Positions 55,963 through 64,000 of a stretch of 64,000 nt of DNA are shown piece by piece (position 1 is the stretch's first letter; each line of letters opens with the position of its first letter). The position numbers were made by a program, and so were the translations under genes. The notes beneath the pieces are model-generated. The model saw only the letters and a program-made list of their open reading frames with translations. It ran no database searches and was not told the DNA's origin. The DNA is from Isosphaera sp. (GTDB lineage: Bacteria; Planctomycetota; Planctomycetia; Gemmatales; Gemmataceae): positions 1 through 64,000 of the forward strand of contig PNKH01000010.1 in the NCBI GenBank assembly GCA_013822345.1, in the 5' to 3' direction.

Positions 55963-57318
55963 CCGCGAGAAGACGCGGTCCAACAGGTCGTCGGTGTACA
56001 CCGCCCCGGTCACCTCCCCGAGCCGGTCCAGCGCCGCCCGCAGGGCCGCCGCCGCCAGCTCCGGCGGGTCGGCGGCCGACGCGTGGTCCCGGGCCACCCG
56101 CAGGTCGGCGGCGCACCCCGCGAGGTGGCCCCGGCACCGGCTCTGGCTCGGGGCCAGCGCCGGCCGGGCCAGTGACAGCACGGTGTCACGCAGCGCCGCG
56201 GCCACGGCCGTCGTCCCACCGGGGGCGAGGACGGAACAGGGGACCGCCTCCGGCCGCTCACGCTCCCGGCTCGCCCGGTCACTCTTCGTCCGCACCCGCA
56301 GCACCTCCGCCGCGGTCGCCGCCAGCCGGGCCGCGTCGTCGTCCGCGAACGCCCCGTCCTCGTCGCACCACAGGACCACGTCGGCGGCCTGCGCCGCCCC
56401 CCGGCCGAGCCGCTGGGCCTGGTCCGCGACCGCGTCGGCCGCCGCCTCCCACCCGGCGGTGTCGACCAACTCCACCGCCACCCCGCCGAGGTCGAGCCGC
56501 TTCACGAGGTAGTCCCGCGTCGTCCCAGGGACCGGGCTCACCAGTGCGTCGCCGCCGGCCAGGGCGTTGAACAGGCTGCTCTTCCCGGCGTTCGGCCGCC
56601 CGACCAGCGCGACCCGCACCGGCCGCCCCGACACCCCGCGGTCGTCCAACCGGCGCAGCAGCGCGTCGAGTTGTCCGAGCGCCGCGTCGAGCCGCCCGAG
56701 GGTTTCGTCCCGGCCGACGAACTCGAGGTCCTCGTCCGCGAAGTCGAGGGCGGCCTCGAGGTCGGCGAGGAGGTTCAGCAGGTCGTCGCGGAGGGCTTCG
56801 AGCGGCCGCGACACCCCGCCGGCGAGTTGGTCGAGGGCGGCGCGGAGGTCGGCGTCGGTCCCCGCCGCCACGACCGCCTGCACCGCCTCCGCCCGCGGCA
56901 AGTCCGTCTTCCCGGCGAGGAACGCCCGCAGGGTGAACTCCCCCGGCAGGGCCGGCCGTGCCCCCGCCGCCACCAGGTCGGCGACCAACCGTTCGACCAG
57001 CGGCGGTGAGCCGATCGTGTGGAGTTCGGCCAGGTCCTGCCCGGTGTACGACCGCGGCCCGGGGAAGAAGTAGAGCGTCGCGGGGAGCGGCGCGGGGACG
57101 CCGGAGAGGCGCAGGGAACCGGGGACGAAGCGGCCGCGGCGCGGGGGTGGCGCGCTCCGCTCCGAAGACTCCGCGTCGCGGCTAAACGTAGTGTTGACGA
57201 GGTCCAGGGCGCCCGGGCCGCCGACACGGACGACCGCCCGCGCCCCGGGGCCGGGGGCCGACGACACCGCCACGATCGTGTCCCCGGGGTGCGGGCCGGC
57301 GGTCTTCCCGAACGACAT
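55945..57318 (-). CDS. mnmE: tRNA modification GTPase MnmE
   Basis: 457 residues. With MnmG it installs carboxymethylaminomethyl groups at U34 of certain tRNAs. The N-terminal formyl-THF-binding domain has TIVAVSSAPGPGARAVVRVG, and YFFPGPRSYTGQDLAELHTI follows. The GTPase has G1 GRPNAGKS, G3 VDTAGWE and G4 TKSD. The C terminus is the conserved FCIGK. GTTRD provides the K-loop region. The gene is intact even though the element ends at its 3' end, so integration restored or spared the coding sequence. Confidence 0.93.
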   Translation of the reverse strand: MSFGKTAGPHPGDTIVAVSSAPGPGARAVVRVGGPGALDLVNTTFSRDAESSERSAPPPRRGRFVPGSLRLSGVPAPLPATLYFFPGPRSYTGQDLAELHTIGSPPLVERLVADLVAAGARPALPGEFTLRAFLAGKTDLPRAEAVQAVVAAGTDADLRAALDQLAGGVSRPLEALRDDLLNLLADLEAALDFADEDLEFVGRDETLGRLDAALGQLDALLRRLDDRGVSGRPVRVALVGRPNAGKSSLFNALAGGDALVSPVPGTTRDYLVKRLDLGGVAVELVDTAGWEAAADAVADQAQRLGRGAAQAADVVLWCDEDGAFADDDAARLAATAAEVLRVRTKSDRASRERERPEAVPCSVLAPGGTTAVAAALRDTVLSLARPALAPSQSRCRGHLAGCAADLRVARDHASAADPPELAAAALRAALDRLGEVTGAVYTDDLLDRVFSRFCIGK

Positions 57319-57320
57319 GG

Positions 57321-57734
57321 TCAGGCCGGCTGGAGTTCCGCCTGCTTCTCGCGGAGGATGTTGGAGAGCAGAAGGAAGTTCAGTTCCTGATTCTTTCGAG
57401 CCTGCCGCGGAGCCGCCCGCTTCAGCCGCTCGACCACCGCGGGCGTTCGGACCCTCCCGGCGGGAGCCCGGAGGGTCATGATCTTCCCGCTGTAGCGCCC
57501 CCGCCTGAGGAGGATGTCTGACCCCTCGTCGAGAGGCGTTTCGGCGTCCCCGGCCTCCTCGCGGTCCGGGTAGACGAACCGGAAGACGACGTAACCGCCC
57601 TCCGGCTCCGAAACGCCGACCTCGCGCGGGATGTCGTAGACGGACGGGGAGATGAAGTCCGTCGGGTCGCCCTGGACGGGCATCACGTCGGAGGCGTGGA
57701 GGAAGTCCTGGGTCAGAAGGATCCCCTTGCTCAC
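57321..57734 (-). CDS. hypothetical protein
   Basis: 137 residues from a GTG overlapping the upstream stop (GTGA). SKGILLTQDFLHASDVMPVQ and GDPTDFISPSVYDIPREVGV, then a strand-rich part (GGYVVFRFVYPDREEAGDAE) and a basic helical C terminus. It is two bases from the mnmE start region on the same strand, so the three genes may be one operon. No family is recognised. Confidence 0.6.
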   Translation of the reverse strand: MSKGILLTQDFLHASDVMPVQGDPTDFISPSVYDIPREVGVSEPEGGYVVFRFVYPDREEAGDAETPLDEGSDILLRRGRYSGKIMTLRAPAGRVRTPAVVERLKRAAPRQARKNQELNFLLLSNILREKQAELQPA

Positions 57735-58507
57735 GGGTCGCCCTCCTCCAACATCCGCCCGATCAGCGCCGCGTACCGCTCCACGACGTGCTCCTCGGCG
57801 GGCAAGATGAAGCCGGCCGTCCTGCTGTCCAACATCAACACGCCCCACTTCCGGCCGAACACCCGGACGACGGTGCCACTCAACACCTTGGATTTTACCT
57901 TGAGGTTTTCCGCCTGGATAGGGCCGACGAACCCTTTGGCGGCGTACGCCTCCTTCCCGGCCGTATCTTCGGACCACTCGGGGAGTTCGACCGTTCGCTT
58001 GGTCCCATGAAACCAGACCCGGCCCGCCACCCCCTCGCACCGACCCGGCTCGTCGTCATCGACACGCCAGGCCGTGGGCGAGGAGGGGAAGCTTCCCGCA
58101 CGACGGTAGATCCGCAACTCCTTGCCGTCGCCACCGGCCCGGGTTTGGCAGACGAAGAGTGTGACCCGGTGGTTGTGGCGGTCCTCCTCGTCCACCTTGG
58201 TGAAGTATTCGGACCGCAAGCCCTCCAGCACCGCGCCGACGACCCGCTTGACGAACTCCTCCCGCTCCTCCCGCTCCTTCTTCTCCAACCGCCTCTGACG
58301 GACGTTCGCCAGGAGAACCGCCGCCGCGAAGGCGCTCCCCCAGATCGCGCCGGTAAGCTGATCCCAGACGGCGATGACGCCCGACGCCAGGGCCGCGACC
58401 GCCGCGGCGAACTCGACCCGCCCCCAGAAACCGGGGCGCTTCCAGAACGGGGCTGGCACCGGGCGACTCCGTAGGCTCGTACTTCTGAACCAGGTTACCA
58501 ACCGCAC
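57731..58507 (-). CDS. membrane protein with GAF-like domain
   Basis: 258 residues from a GTG at 58507. Two hydrophobic segments follow (RVEFAAAVAALASGVIAVWD and IWGSAFAAAVLLANV), then a coiled charged stretch and a C-terminal domain with GKELRIYRRAGSFP, VAGRVWFHGTKRTVELPEW and GTVVRVFGRKWGVLMLDSRT. That strand order resembles a GAF-type sensor domain. A ligand is not evident. It is divergent from the carboxypeptidase gene and coupled to the next gene. Confidence 0.6.
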   Translation of the reverse strand: MRLVTWFRSTSLRSRPVPAPFWKRPGFWGRVEFAAAVAALASGVIAVWDQLTGAIWGSAFAAAVLLANVRQRRLEKKEREEREEFVKRVVGAVLEGLRSEYFTKVDEEDRHNHRVTLFVCQTRAGGDGKELRIYRRAGSFPSSPTAWRVDDDEPGRCEGVAGRVWFHGTKRTVELPEWSEDTAGKEAYAAKGFVGPIQAENLKVKSKVLSGTVVRVFGRKWGVLMLDSRTAGFILPAEEHVVERYAALIGRMLEEGDP

Positions 58508-58519
58508 GGGACGACCGCC

Positions 58520-60040
58520 ATGACCCCCGCCGACGCCTACGCCGAACTCGTCCGCCGCAGTAAGGAACTCGGCGTCCTGAACTCCTGCGCCGCCACCCTC
58601 GCCTGGGACCAGCAGACCTACATGCCCCCCGGCGGAGCCGGGCTCCGCGGCGAGCAGATGGCCTTCCTCGCCGCCCTCGCCCACCAGAAGTTCACCGACC
58701 CGAAGGTCGGCGAACTCCTCGCCGCGGTCGAGGGCTCCGACCTGGTCGCCGACTCCGAGTCCGACGCCGCCGCGAACGTCCGCGAACTCCGCCGCGGGTA
58801 CGACCGCGCCACCAAGCTCCCCCAGTCGCTCGTCGAGGAGTTGGCCCGCGTCACCACCGCCGCCCAGCAGGCGTGGGAGCGGGCGAAGAAGGCCAACGAC
58901 TTCCCCTCCTTCCGCCCGCACCTGGAAAAGGTCGTCGGCCTGAAGCGGCAGGAAGCCGACGCGGTCGGGTTCACCGCCCACCGGTACGAGGCACTGTTGG
59001 AGGAGTACGAGCCGGGCACCACTGTCGCCGAGCTGAAGGAGTTGTTCGCCGGCCTCACCCGCGACCTCGTCCCGCTCGTCCGCCGGATCGCCGACAGTCC
59101 GACCAAACCCGACCGCTCCCTGCTCGAGCGCGAGTACCCGGTCGACCGGCAGAAGGTGTTCGCCGAGGCGGCGGCGGTCGCGGTCGGGTTCGACTTCGCC
59201 GCCGGCCGGCTCGACACCACCAGCCACCCGTTCTGCTCCGGCATGGGGCCCGGCGACTGCCGCATCACCACCCGGTACAACCCGCGGTTCTTCCCTGAGG
59301 CGTTCTTCGGCGTCCTGCACGAGACCGGCCACGCCCTCTACGAACAGAACCTGCCGGCGGAGCACTTCGGCACCCCGCTCGGGGTCGCCTGCTCGTTCGG
59401 CGTCCACGAGTCGCAGTCCCGGCTGTGGGAGAACCAGGTCGGCCGCGGCCGGCCGTTCTGGGACCACTTCTTCCCGCGGCTGAAGCAGACGTTCCCGGCC
59501 GCCCTCGCCGGGGTCGGCCCGGACGCCTTCCACCTCGCCGTCAACGACGTCCGGCCGTCGCTCATCCGGGTGGAGGCGGACGAGGCGACGTACAACCTGC
59601 ACATCGCCCTGCGGTTCGAGCTGGAACTCGCCCTGCTGTCCGGCGACCTGGCGGTCGCGGACCTGCCGGGGGCGTGGAACGAGCGGTTCCAGGCCCTGCT
59701 CGGGCTGCCGGTCCCGGACGACACCCGCGGGTGCCTGCAGGACATCCACTGGAGCTTCGGCGGGATCGGGTACTTCCCGACGTACACCCTCGGGAACCTG
59801 TACGCGGCGCAGCTCATGGCCGCCGCCCGCCGAGACCTCGGGGCGGAATCGCTCGCCGCCGACTTCCGCCGCGGCGAGTTCGTTCGGCTGAAGGATTGGC
59901 TGGTGGCGAACGTCCACCGGCACGGGCAGCGGCACCGGGCCGGGGAGCTGTGCCGGCGGGCGACCGGGGCGGCCCTCTCGCCGCAGCCGTTCCTTTCCTA
60001 CCTGGCGGAAAAGTACGCGGGCCTGTACCGGGCGTGCTAA
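58520..60040 (+). CDS. carboxypeptidase Taq, M32 family metallopeptidase
   Basis: 506 residues, the normal family length. It removes C-terminal amino acids with a metal ion. The zinc motif HETGH is at 267-271, with the third ligand expected in the VHESQSRLWEN segment. DTTSHPFCSGMGPGDCRITT and GIGYFPTYTLGNLYAAQL are further conserved family blocks. Cytoplasmic by lack of a signal peptide. Confidence 0.93.
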   Translation: MTPADAYAELVRRSKELGVLNSCAATLAWDQQTYMPPGGAGLRGEQMAFLAALAHQKFTDPKVGELLAAVEGSDLVADSESDAAANVRELRRGYDRATKLPQSLVEELARVTTAAQQAWERAKKANDFPSFRPHLEKVVGLKRQEADAVGFTAHRYEALLEEYEPGTTVAELKELFAGLTRDLVPLVRRIADSPTKPDRSLLEREYPVDRQKVFAEAAAVAVGFDFAAGRLDTTSHPFCSGMGPGDCRITTRYNPRFFPEAFFGVLHETGHALYEQNLPAEHFGTPLGVACSFGVHESQSRLWENQVGRGRPFWDHFFPRLKQTFPAALAGVGPDAFHLAVNDVRPSLIRVEADEATYNLHIALRFELELALLSGDLAVADLPGAWNERFQALLGLPVPDDTRGCLQDIHWSFGGIGYFPTYTLGNLYAAQLMAAARRDLGAESLAADFRRGEFVRLKDWLVANVHRHGQRHRAGELCRRATGAALSPQPFLSYLAEKYAGLYRAC

Positions 60041-60105
60041 GGTTAGGTCGGCCCGGGCCGCGCCTCCGACGCGGACCCGGCCCGGCGCGAGCCAGGATCG
60101 CCCCC

Positions 60106-61086
60106 ATGTCGCCCGCCCCCCGCCCCGCCGACGCCCCGGGCACGTCCGAGGACGTGACCGGGACCGTGTCCGACCGGAAGGGCGACACCCACACCCACGC
60201 GTACCCGAGGCGGGAGGCGTCGCCCCCGCCGGTCGACACCGCCTGCCCCCCGCCGGAGCCCGGCACCCGGTTCGGCACCTACGTCCTCCGGGACAAGCTC
60301 GGGGAGGGGGTGTCGTGCCTCGTGTTCCGCGGGTGGGACGAGGCCCTCGGCAGCCCGGTCGCCCTGAAGGTCCTGAACTGGGCGAACGTGTACGACCGGG
60401 CGGCCGCCCTCAAGCAACTGCGGACCGAGGCCGCCGCCCTCGCCCGGGTGAAGCACCCGCGGGTGGTCCGGTTCCTCGACTTCGGGTTCGACCCCCGCTG
60501 GCCGTACCTGGTGACCGAGCTGTTCGACGGCCGGCCGCTCGGCGAGCTGCTCCGGGCCGGCGGGGCGCTGCCGCCGCGGTGGGCCCTGTACCTCGTGTCG
60601 CAGATGGCCGACGCGCTGGGGGCGGTGTGGCAGGCCGGGCTGGTCCACCGGGACGTGAAGCCGGACAACATCCTGGTCGGGGCGGACGGGGTCGGCAAGC
60701 TGATCGACTTCGGGCTGGCGAAGGGGGCCGGGAAGGGGTCGGCGGACGGGTCCGCCCCGGAGCTGGCGGGGACCGCCGCGTACCTCGCCCCGGAGCAGGC
60801 GACGGACGCGGCGGCGGTCGACCACCGGGCCGACATCTACTCGCTCGGGGTGACGCTGTACGAGGCGCTGACCGGGCGGCTGCCGTTCGAGGGGCGGAAC
60901 CGGGTGCAGGTGATCTTCGGGCACCTGAACACCCCGCCGGTCCCGCCGGTGCAGTGGGTGCCGGAGGTGCCGGGCCTGGCCAGCGACCTGTGCCTGTGGA
61001 TGCTGTCGAAGAGCCCGGCCGACCGGCCGCAGAACCACGCCGAGCTGCGGCAGGCGTTCGACACCGTCATGGGCGCCGCCCGCTGA
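60106..61086 (+). CDS. Hanks-type serine/threonine protein kinase
   Basis: 326 residues. A disordered N terminus of ~55 residues, then the kinase domain: LGEGVSCLVFRG glycine loop, VALKVLNW lysine, HRDVKPDNILV catalytic loop, DFGLAKG, APEQATD. No transmembrane helix or C-terminal sensor domain is seen, so it ends with the kinase fold. Such soluble kinases are abundant in Planctomycetes. The ATG at 60106 is used; the upstream frame is non-native. Confidence 0.9.
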   Translation: MSPAPRPADAPGTSEDVTGTVSDRKGDTHTHAYPRREASPPPVDTACPPPEPGTRFGTYVLRDKLGEGVSCLVFRGWDEALGSPVALKVLNWANVYDRAAALKQLRTEAAALARVKHPRVVRFLDFGFDPRWPYLVTELFDGRPLGELLRAGGALPPRWALYLVSQMADALGAVWQAGLVHRDVKPDNILVGADGVGKLIDFGLAKGAGKGSADGSAPELAGTAAYLAPEQATDAAAVDHRADIYSLGVTLYEALTGRLPFEGRNRVQVIFGHLNTPPVPPVQWVPEVPGLASDLCLWMLSKSPADRPQNHAELRQAFDTVMGAAR

Positions 61087-61087
61087 C

Positions 61088-61157
61088 GCCGTCCGAGCCG
61101 GAAGCGTGAGCGACGGTCCGGCCTACGTCCGTCGCTCACGCTTCCGGCTCGGACGGC
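61088..61157. terminator. perfect 29-bp inverted repeat between convergent genes
   Basis: Arms at 61088-61116 and 61129-61157 are exact reverse complements around a 12-nt loop. It starts two bases after the kinase stop and ends one base before the stop of the DUF2760 gene. It acts as a bidirectional terminator or a REP-like element. Confidence 0.75.
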
Positions 61158-61158
61158 C

Positions 61159-61767
61159 TCACGCCACCTGCACCTCCGCCGGCTGCAGCACGAACTCGTC
61201 GGTCCCCTCGGGCGGCGGGGCCAGCTTCAGCTCCTTCACCCGCCACCCGGGGTGGTTAATCGCCCCGGAGAACGGCGGCTCCCCGGTCACGTTCCCGACC
61301 ACCCGCACGGCCGACGGGTCGAACCCCTTCGGGACGGTCGCCGCGTCGCCCTCGTTCCCGCCGAGCACCGGCTCGATCACCGCGTGCCGCTGCAGCGCCG
61401 CCCGGGCCTTCCGGTGGATCTCCCGCACCGCCTGGCCGATCTGGGCGTCGCTCGCCCCGCCGATCTCCTCCATCAGGAAGTCGACCAGCCGGGCCTCGGC
61501 CTGGAGGAGGACGAGCATCCGGAGCGGGGCGCCGCTCGGCTTCGGCGGCTTCGGCGGCTCGACCGGCTTCAGTTCCGCCCCGGCGAGGATGCCGTCGAGC
61601 TTGGCCAGGAACCCCGGGTCCTGTTTCGCCTTGGCGGCGAGCGCCCGGAGCTTCGCCGCCCCGCCGATCGGCCCGGCCTGACCGTTGGCGTACACGAACC
61701 CCAGCACGGCCCCGACGACGAGGCCGATTCCGAGCCCGATCAGAATCCCGGTGGTCATGGGGTCCAT
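61159..61767 (-). CDS. DUF2760 domain protein
   Basis: 202 residues from the ATG at 61767. One N-terminal membrane helix (ILIGLGIGLVVGAVLGFVYA), then a helical part and a C-terminal domain with EARLVDFLMEEIGGASDAQI, GQAVREIHRK and VRVVGNVTGEPPFSGAINHP, which match DUF2760. The role is unknown. Codon use agrees with host genes. Confidence 0.83.
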   Translation of the reverse strand: MDPMTTGILIGLGIGLVVGAVLGFVYANGQAGPIGGAAKLRALAAKAKQDPGFLAKLDGILAGAELKPVEPPKPPKPSGAPLRMLVLLQAEARLVDFLMEEIGGASDAQIGQAVREIHRKARAALQRHAVIEPVLGGNEGDAATVPKGFDPSAVRVVGNVTGEPPFSGAINHPGWRVKELKLAPPPEGTDEFVLQPAEVQVA

Positions 61768-61902
61768 CGCCGACGCTCCCCCGCTCTCGGTTGGGTGACA
61801 GCCGGTGTTATAGGCGGGTCCTGCCAACCGGGTGCGGTTGCCATAAAATCACCCGATGTGCTGGCTGCGACGGCCGATCCGGGCCGATGAAAGGTGCTGG
61901 TG

Positions 61903-62742
61903 ATGCGGAGGGAACTGCGCGGGCGGGTGGTGCTGGTCACCGGGGCTTCGCGGGGCATCGGCCGGCGGACGGCCGAGCGCCTGGCCGCCCTCGGCGCAAG
62001 GCTCGCCCTGACGGCGCGCTCGGCGGACGACCTGGCGAAGGCGGTCGGCGAGTGCCGGGCGGCGGGGGCGGAGGTCGAGGCGTTCCCGGGCGACCTGACG
62101 GACCCGGCGGACCGGGCAAGGGTCGTGGCCGGGGCGGCGGGGCGGTTCGGGGCGATCGACGTGCTGGTGAACTGTGCCGGGGTGTGCAGCTTCGGGGAGT
62201 TCGCCACGTCCACGACGGACATCGCCCGGCGGGTGCTGGAGGTGAACTTCTTCGCCCAGGCGGAGATGATCCGGGCAGCCCACCCGCACCTGCTGCGGAG
62301 TTCGGAGCTGGCCCGCGACGGGTGGCGGCCGGCGGTGGTGAACGTGGCGAGCATCTGCGGCCGGTGGGGCATCCCGTCGATGTCCGAGCACTGCGCCAGC
62401 AAGCACGCGTTCGTGGGGCTGACGGAGGCCCTGCGGGGCGAGTTCGAGCGGTACGGGATCGACGTGCTGTTGGTGCTGCCGGGGCTGGTGCGGAGCGACG
62501 ACCTGAACCGGCACCTGCTGCGGAACGAGGGGAAGATCCACCTCGACTTCGCGGGGGCGCAGCCGTCGGACGAGGTGGCGGCGGCGGTGGTGCGGAGCCT
62601 GGTGCGGAACCGGGCGGAGGCGGCGGTCGGGTGGACGTCCTGGTGGGTGTGGTTCGGGCGGCGGATGACCCCGCGGGCGGTGCGGTACTTCATGCAGCGG
62701 AAGGTGTGGAAGTACGCGCGGCAGCACCCCGACCCCGGTTAG
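61903..62742 (+). CDS. short-chain dehydrogenase/reductase with His in place of the catalytic Tyr
   Basis: 279 residues from the ATG at 61903 (AAAGG upstream; a GTG at 61894 is possible). VVLVTGASRGIGRRTAERLA is the NAD(P)-binding motif and VLVNCAGV the second motif. The active-site serine is in NVASICGR. The usual YxxxK reads HCASK, so tyrosine is replaced by histidine. The C terminus (WWVWFGRRMTPRAVRYFMQR) is aromatic and basic and may associate with membrane. Loss of the tyrosine predicts an altered or inactive enzyme. Confidence 0.88.
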   Translation: MRRELRGRVVLVTGASRGIGRRTAERLAALGARLALTARSADDLAKAVGECRAAGAEVEAFPGDLTDPADRARVVAGAAGRFGAIDVLVNCAGVCSFGEFATSTTDIARRVLEVNFFAQAEMIRAAHPHLLRSSELARDGWRPAVVNVASICGRWGIPSMSEHCASKHAFVGLTEALRGEFERYGIDVLLVLPGLVRSDDLNRHLLRNEGKIHLDFAGAQPSDEVAAAVVRSLVRNRAEAAVGWTSWWVWFGRRMTPRAVRYFMQRKVWKYARQHPDPG

Positions 62743-62774
62743 CGACGCATCGCAGATGCGTTGCGGCGGAGCCC

Positions 62775-62950
62775 ACCAGGGGTGGTCCGTCGACGCCCGC
62801 CAGGGGTTGCGCTCCGGCCCTACGGGGCCGTCGCTTCACCCCCGGCTACACTCGGTCGCCGCTCCGCGGCTACAGGGTTTTAGCCCCGGTAGGGGCGGCC
62901 GACGGTAGCCAGGGGTGGAGGTCCCGCCCGGAGGGCGGGGCCCGAACCCC
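62775..62950. repeat. GC-rich REP-like intergenic repeats
   Basis: Interleaved palindromic pieces such as CCACCAGGGGTGG, GCCAGGGGTTGC, GCCAGGGGTGGAGG and GGTCCCGCCCGGAGGGCGGG, with CGGCTACACTCGGTCGCCGC. This style recurs between planctomycete genes. No ORF is convincing. The region separates the SDR gene from the HicB-like gene. Confidence 0.5.
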
Positions 62951-62975
62951 TGGCGGGTGTCCGCGGAGGACGGCG

Positions 62976-63194
62976 ATGGCGAGTGACCACCGGTACGAGG
63001 TGCTCCTGTACTGGAGCAACGCGGACCAGGCGTACCTCGCCGAGGTGCCGGAGCTGCCGGGGTGCGCCGCCGACGGGCCGACCCGCCAGGAGGCGCTGGC
63101 CGCCGTCGAGGTGGTGATCGCGGAGTGGATCGAGACGGCGAAGGAACTTGGCCGGCCGATCCCGCAGCCCCGCGGTCGGCTGATGTTCGCCTGA
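62976..63194 (+). CDS. HicB-like protein (solo)
   Basis: 72 residues. YEVLLYWSNADQAYLAEVPE, then LPGCAADGPTRQEALAAVEV is the HicB partial RNase H fold. No HicA gene is adjacent, and no C-terminal HTH is present. Such orphan HicB proteins are frequent. GCGGAGGACGGCG precedes the ATG. Confidence 0.82.
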   Translation: MASDHRYEVLLYWSNADQAYLAEVPELPGCAADGPTRQEALAAVEVVIAEWIETAKELGRPIPQPRGRLMFA

Positions 63195-63211
63195 CCGCCG
63201 GCGGTGTCACG

Positions 63212-63661
63212 ATGCGGCGGATCGACGGACACCCGTTGTGGGTCGGAACCGCCCGCGACGCCCGGGCCATCCAACAGGTACTCGGCGCGGGGATCGAGGC
63301 GGTCGTCGATCTCGCCCTGATGTGCGAGCCGGTCGCGCCGCCGCGGGACCTGGTGTACCTCCGGTTCCCGCTGCTCGACGGGGCGGGGAACCCGCCGTGG
63401 CTGATCTGCGCGGCGGTCCACGCGGTCGAAGGGCTGGTGCGGCTGCAGATCCCGACGCTCGTGGCGTGCGACGGCGGGATGAGCCGGTCGGTGGTGATCG
63501 CCGCCGCGGGGCTGTGGTGGCTGACCCCACAGACCCCGCCCGACGAGGTGCTGCGGCGGGTCGCCGCCGCCGGCCCGGCCGACGTCCACCCCGCCCTCTG
63601 GGCCGACGTGAAGCGGTTCGTGTTCACCGTGACGGAGGCGTTCTACCAGCCGCGAGAGTGA
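63212..63661 (+). CDS. dual-specificity-type protein phosphatase
   Basis: 149 residues. IEAVVDLALMCEPVAPPRDL and VYLRFPLLDG precede the P-loop, LVACDGGMSRSVVIAAAGLW. C-x5-R is intact, but the usual histidine before cysteine is alanine. The general acid would be in the LRFPLLDG loop. It should remove phosphate from Ser/Thr or Tyr, perhaps opposite the kinase at 60.1 kb. Confidence 0.75.
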   Translation: MRRIDGHPLWVGTARDARAIQQVLGAGIEAVVDLALMCEPVAPPRDLVYLRFPLLDGAGNPPWLICAAVHAVEGLVRLQIPTLVACDGGMSRSVVIAAAGLWWLTPQTPPDEVLRRVAAAGPADVHPALWADVKRFVFTVTEAFYQPRE

Positions 63662-63699
63662 CGGCGGGCTTGCCGGACCGGCAACCGGGAGGTGCAAGG

Positions 63700-64000
63700 A
63701 TGTGCGGGATCGCGGGGATGTTCGACCTGAGCGGCCACCGGCCGGCCCCGACAGGGGTCGTGCCGGCGATGGCCCGGGCCATCGTCCACCGCGGACCCGA
63801 CGAAGACGGCTTCCTCACCCGCCCGGGCCTGGAGCTGGCCAGCCGACGCCTCTCGATCGTCGGCCTCGCCGACGGCCGCCAGCCCATCAGCAACGAAGAC
63901 CAGACCGTCTGGACCGTGTTCAACGGCGAGTTCTACGACTACCGCGAGACGAAGGCGCAGCTGGAGGCGAAGGGCCACGTCTTCCGCACCCACACCGACA
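63700..64000 (+). CDS. asnB: asparagine synthetase (glutamine-hydrolysing), 5' part
   Basis: The first 100 residues; the gene runs off the window. MCGIAGMFDLSGHRPAPTGV has the N-terminal nucleophile Cys2 of the glutaminase domain. HRGPDEDGF, SRRLSIVGLADGRQPI and VFNGEFYDY are the conserved blocks. GGGAGGTGCAAGG precedes the ATG. Paralogues of this family also serve in peptide or polysaccharide modification. Confidence 0.88.
   Translation, partial: MCGIAGMFDLSGHRPAPTGVVPAMARAIVHRGPDEDGFLTRPGLELASRRLSIVGLADGRQPISNEDQTVWTVFNGEFYDYRETKAQLEAKGHVFRTHTD

Noticed and set aside
1-64000. CRISPR array or IS element
   Set aside because: No regularly spaced identical repeats with unique spacers and no DDE or HUH transposase gene were seen. 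The only regular repeats are the iterons at 49.9-50.05 kb.

Overview
The window reads as high-GC DNA from a Gemmata-like planctomycete (phylum Planctomycetes). This rests on inference from GC content, gene style and families such as DUF2760, M32 carboxypeptidase and Hanks-type kinases; no rRNA is present to confirm it. About 1-55,940 is a large integrated mobile element whose left end lies outside the window. About 55,945-64,000 is ordinary chromosome. The junction is the 3' end of mnmE (trmE), next to a tyrosine integrase.

Element, left to right. (1) 0-4.7 kb: a DNA methyltransferase, a DUF1016/PD-(D/E)XK nuclease, an AbiEi/AbiEii pair and a collapsed second DUF1016 gene. (2) 4.6-16 kb: a long minus-strand mobilisation operon with hypotheticals, a secreted coiled-coil protein, a VirD4/TrwB-like coupling ATPase, a membrane protein, a MobF (TrwC/TraI) relaxase and a small partner. 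Upstream in the same operon is a kinase plus von Willebrand A pair of the TerY type. The operon has a near-consensus promoter whose -10 box lies inside a palindrome. (3) 16-23 kb: an unknown protein, a Phd/VapC pair, a second DUF1016 nuclease, gene remnants and a second, TraG-like coupling ATPase. (4) 23-35 kb: a metal-response and redox island. It holds a MerR regulator, a three-part ABC exporter, a lipoprotein, a CcdA-HMA fusion, a P1B ATPase, an HMA protein, an NTF2-like protein and an HcnABC-like oxidoreductase trio. Three promoters with 20-bp spacers and the same dyad mark the MerR regulon. (5) 35-37 kb: a solo AbiEi-like gene and an HTH/PIN pair. (6) 37-45.8 kb: plasmid-style accessory genes (ArdC-like, Dam-like methylase, RadC-like, YubB/DUF1281-like and small unknowns). 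They are separated by GC-rich hairpins, and three are preceded by copies of a roughly 310-330 nt structured leader. (7) 45.8-51.7 kb: a 1.6 kb structured non-coding tract, ParB-like and ParA proteins, a field of palindromic repeats, an iteron origin and a RepA initiator. (8) 52-55.9 kb: small hypotheticals, a HEPN-domain protein, an excisionase-like gene and the integrase.

Together these describe a plasmid-derived integrative element. It carries replication, partition, site-specific recombination and DNA-processing genes, but no mating-pair formation genes are visible. It is either mobilisable in trans or has its transfer channel outside the window. Chromosomal genes on the right are mnmE, two unknown genes, carboxypeptidase M32, a Ser/Thr kinase, DUF2760, an SDR with an altered catalytic residue, a HicB-like protein, a dual-specificity-type phosphatase and the start of an asparagine synthetase.

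The most interesting observations are the three covarying leader repeats, the kinase/vWA pair inside the relaxase operon, the mnmE 3'-end integration and the AbiEi operator/hairpin architecture.
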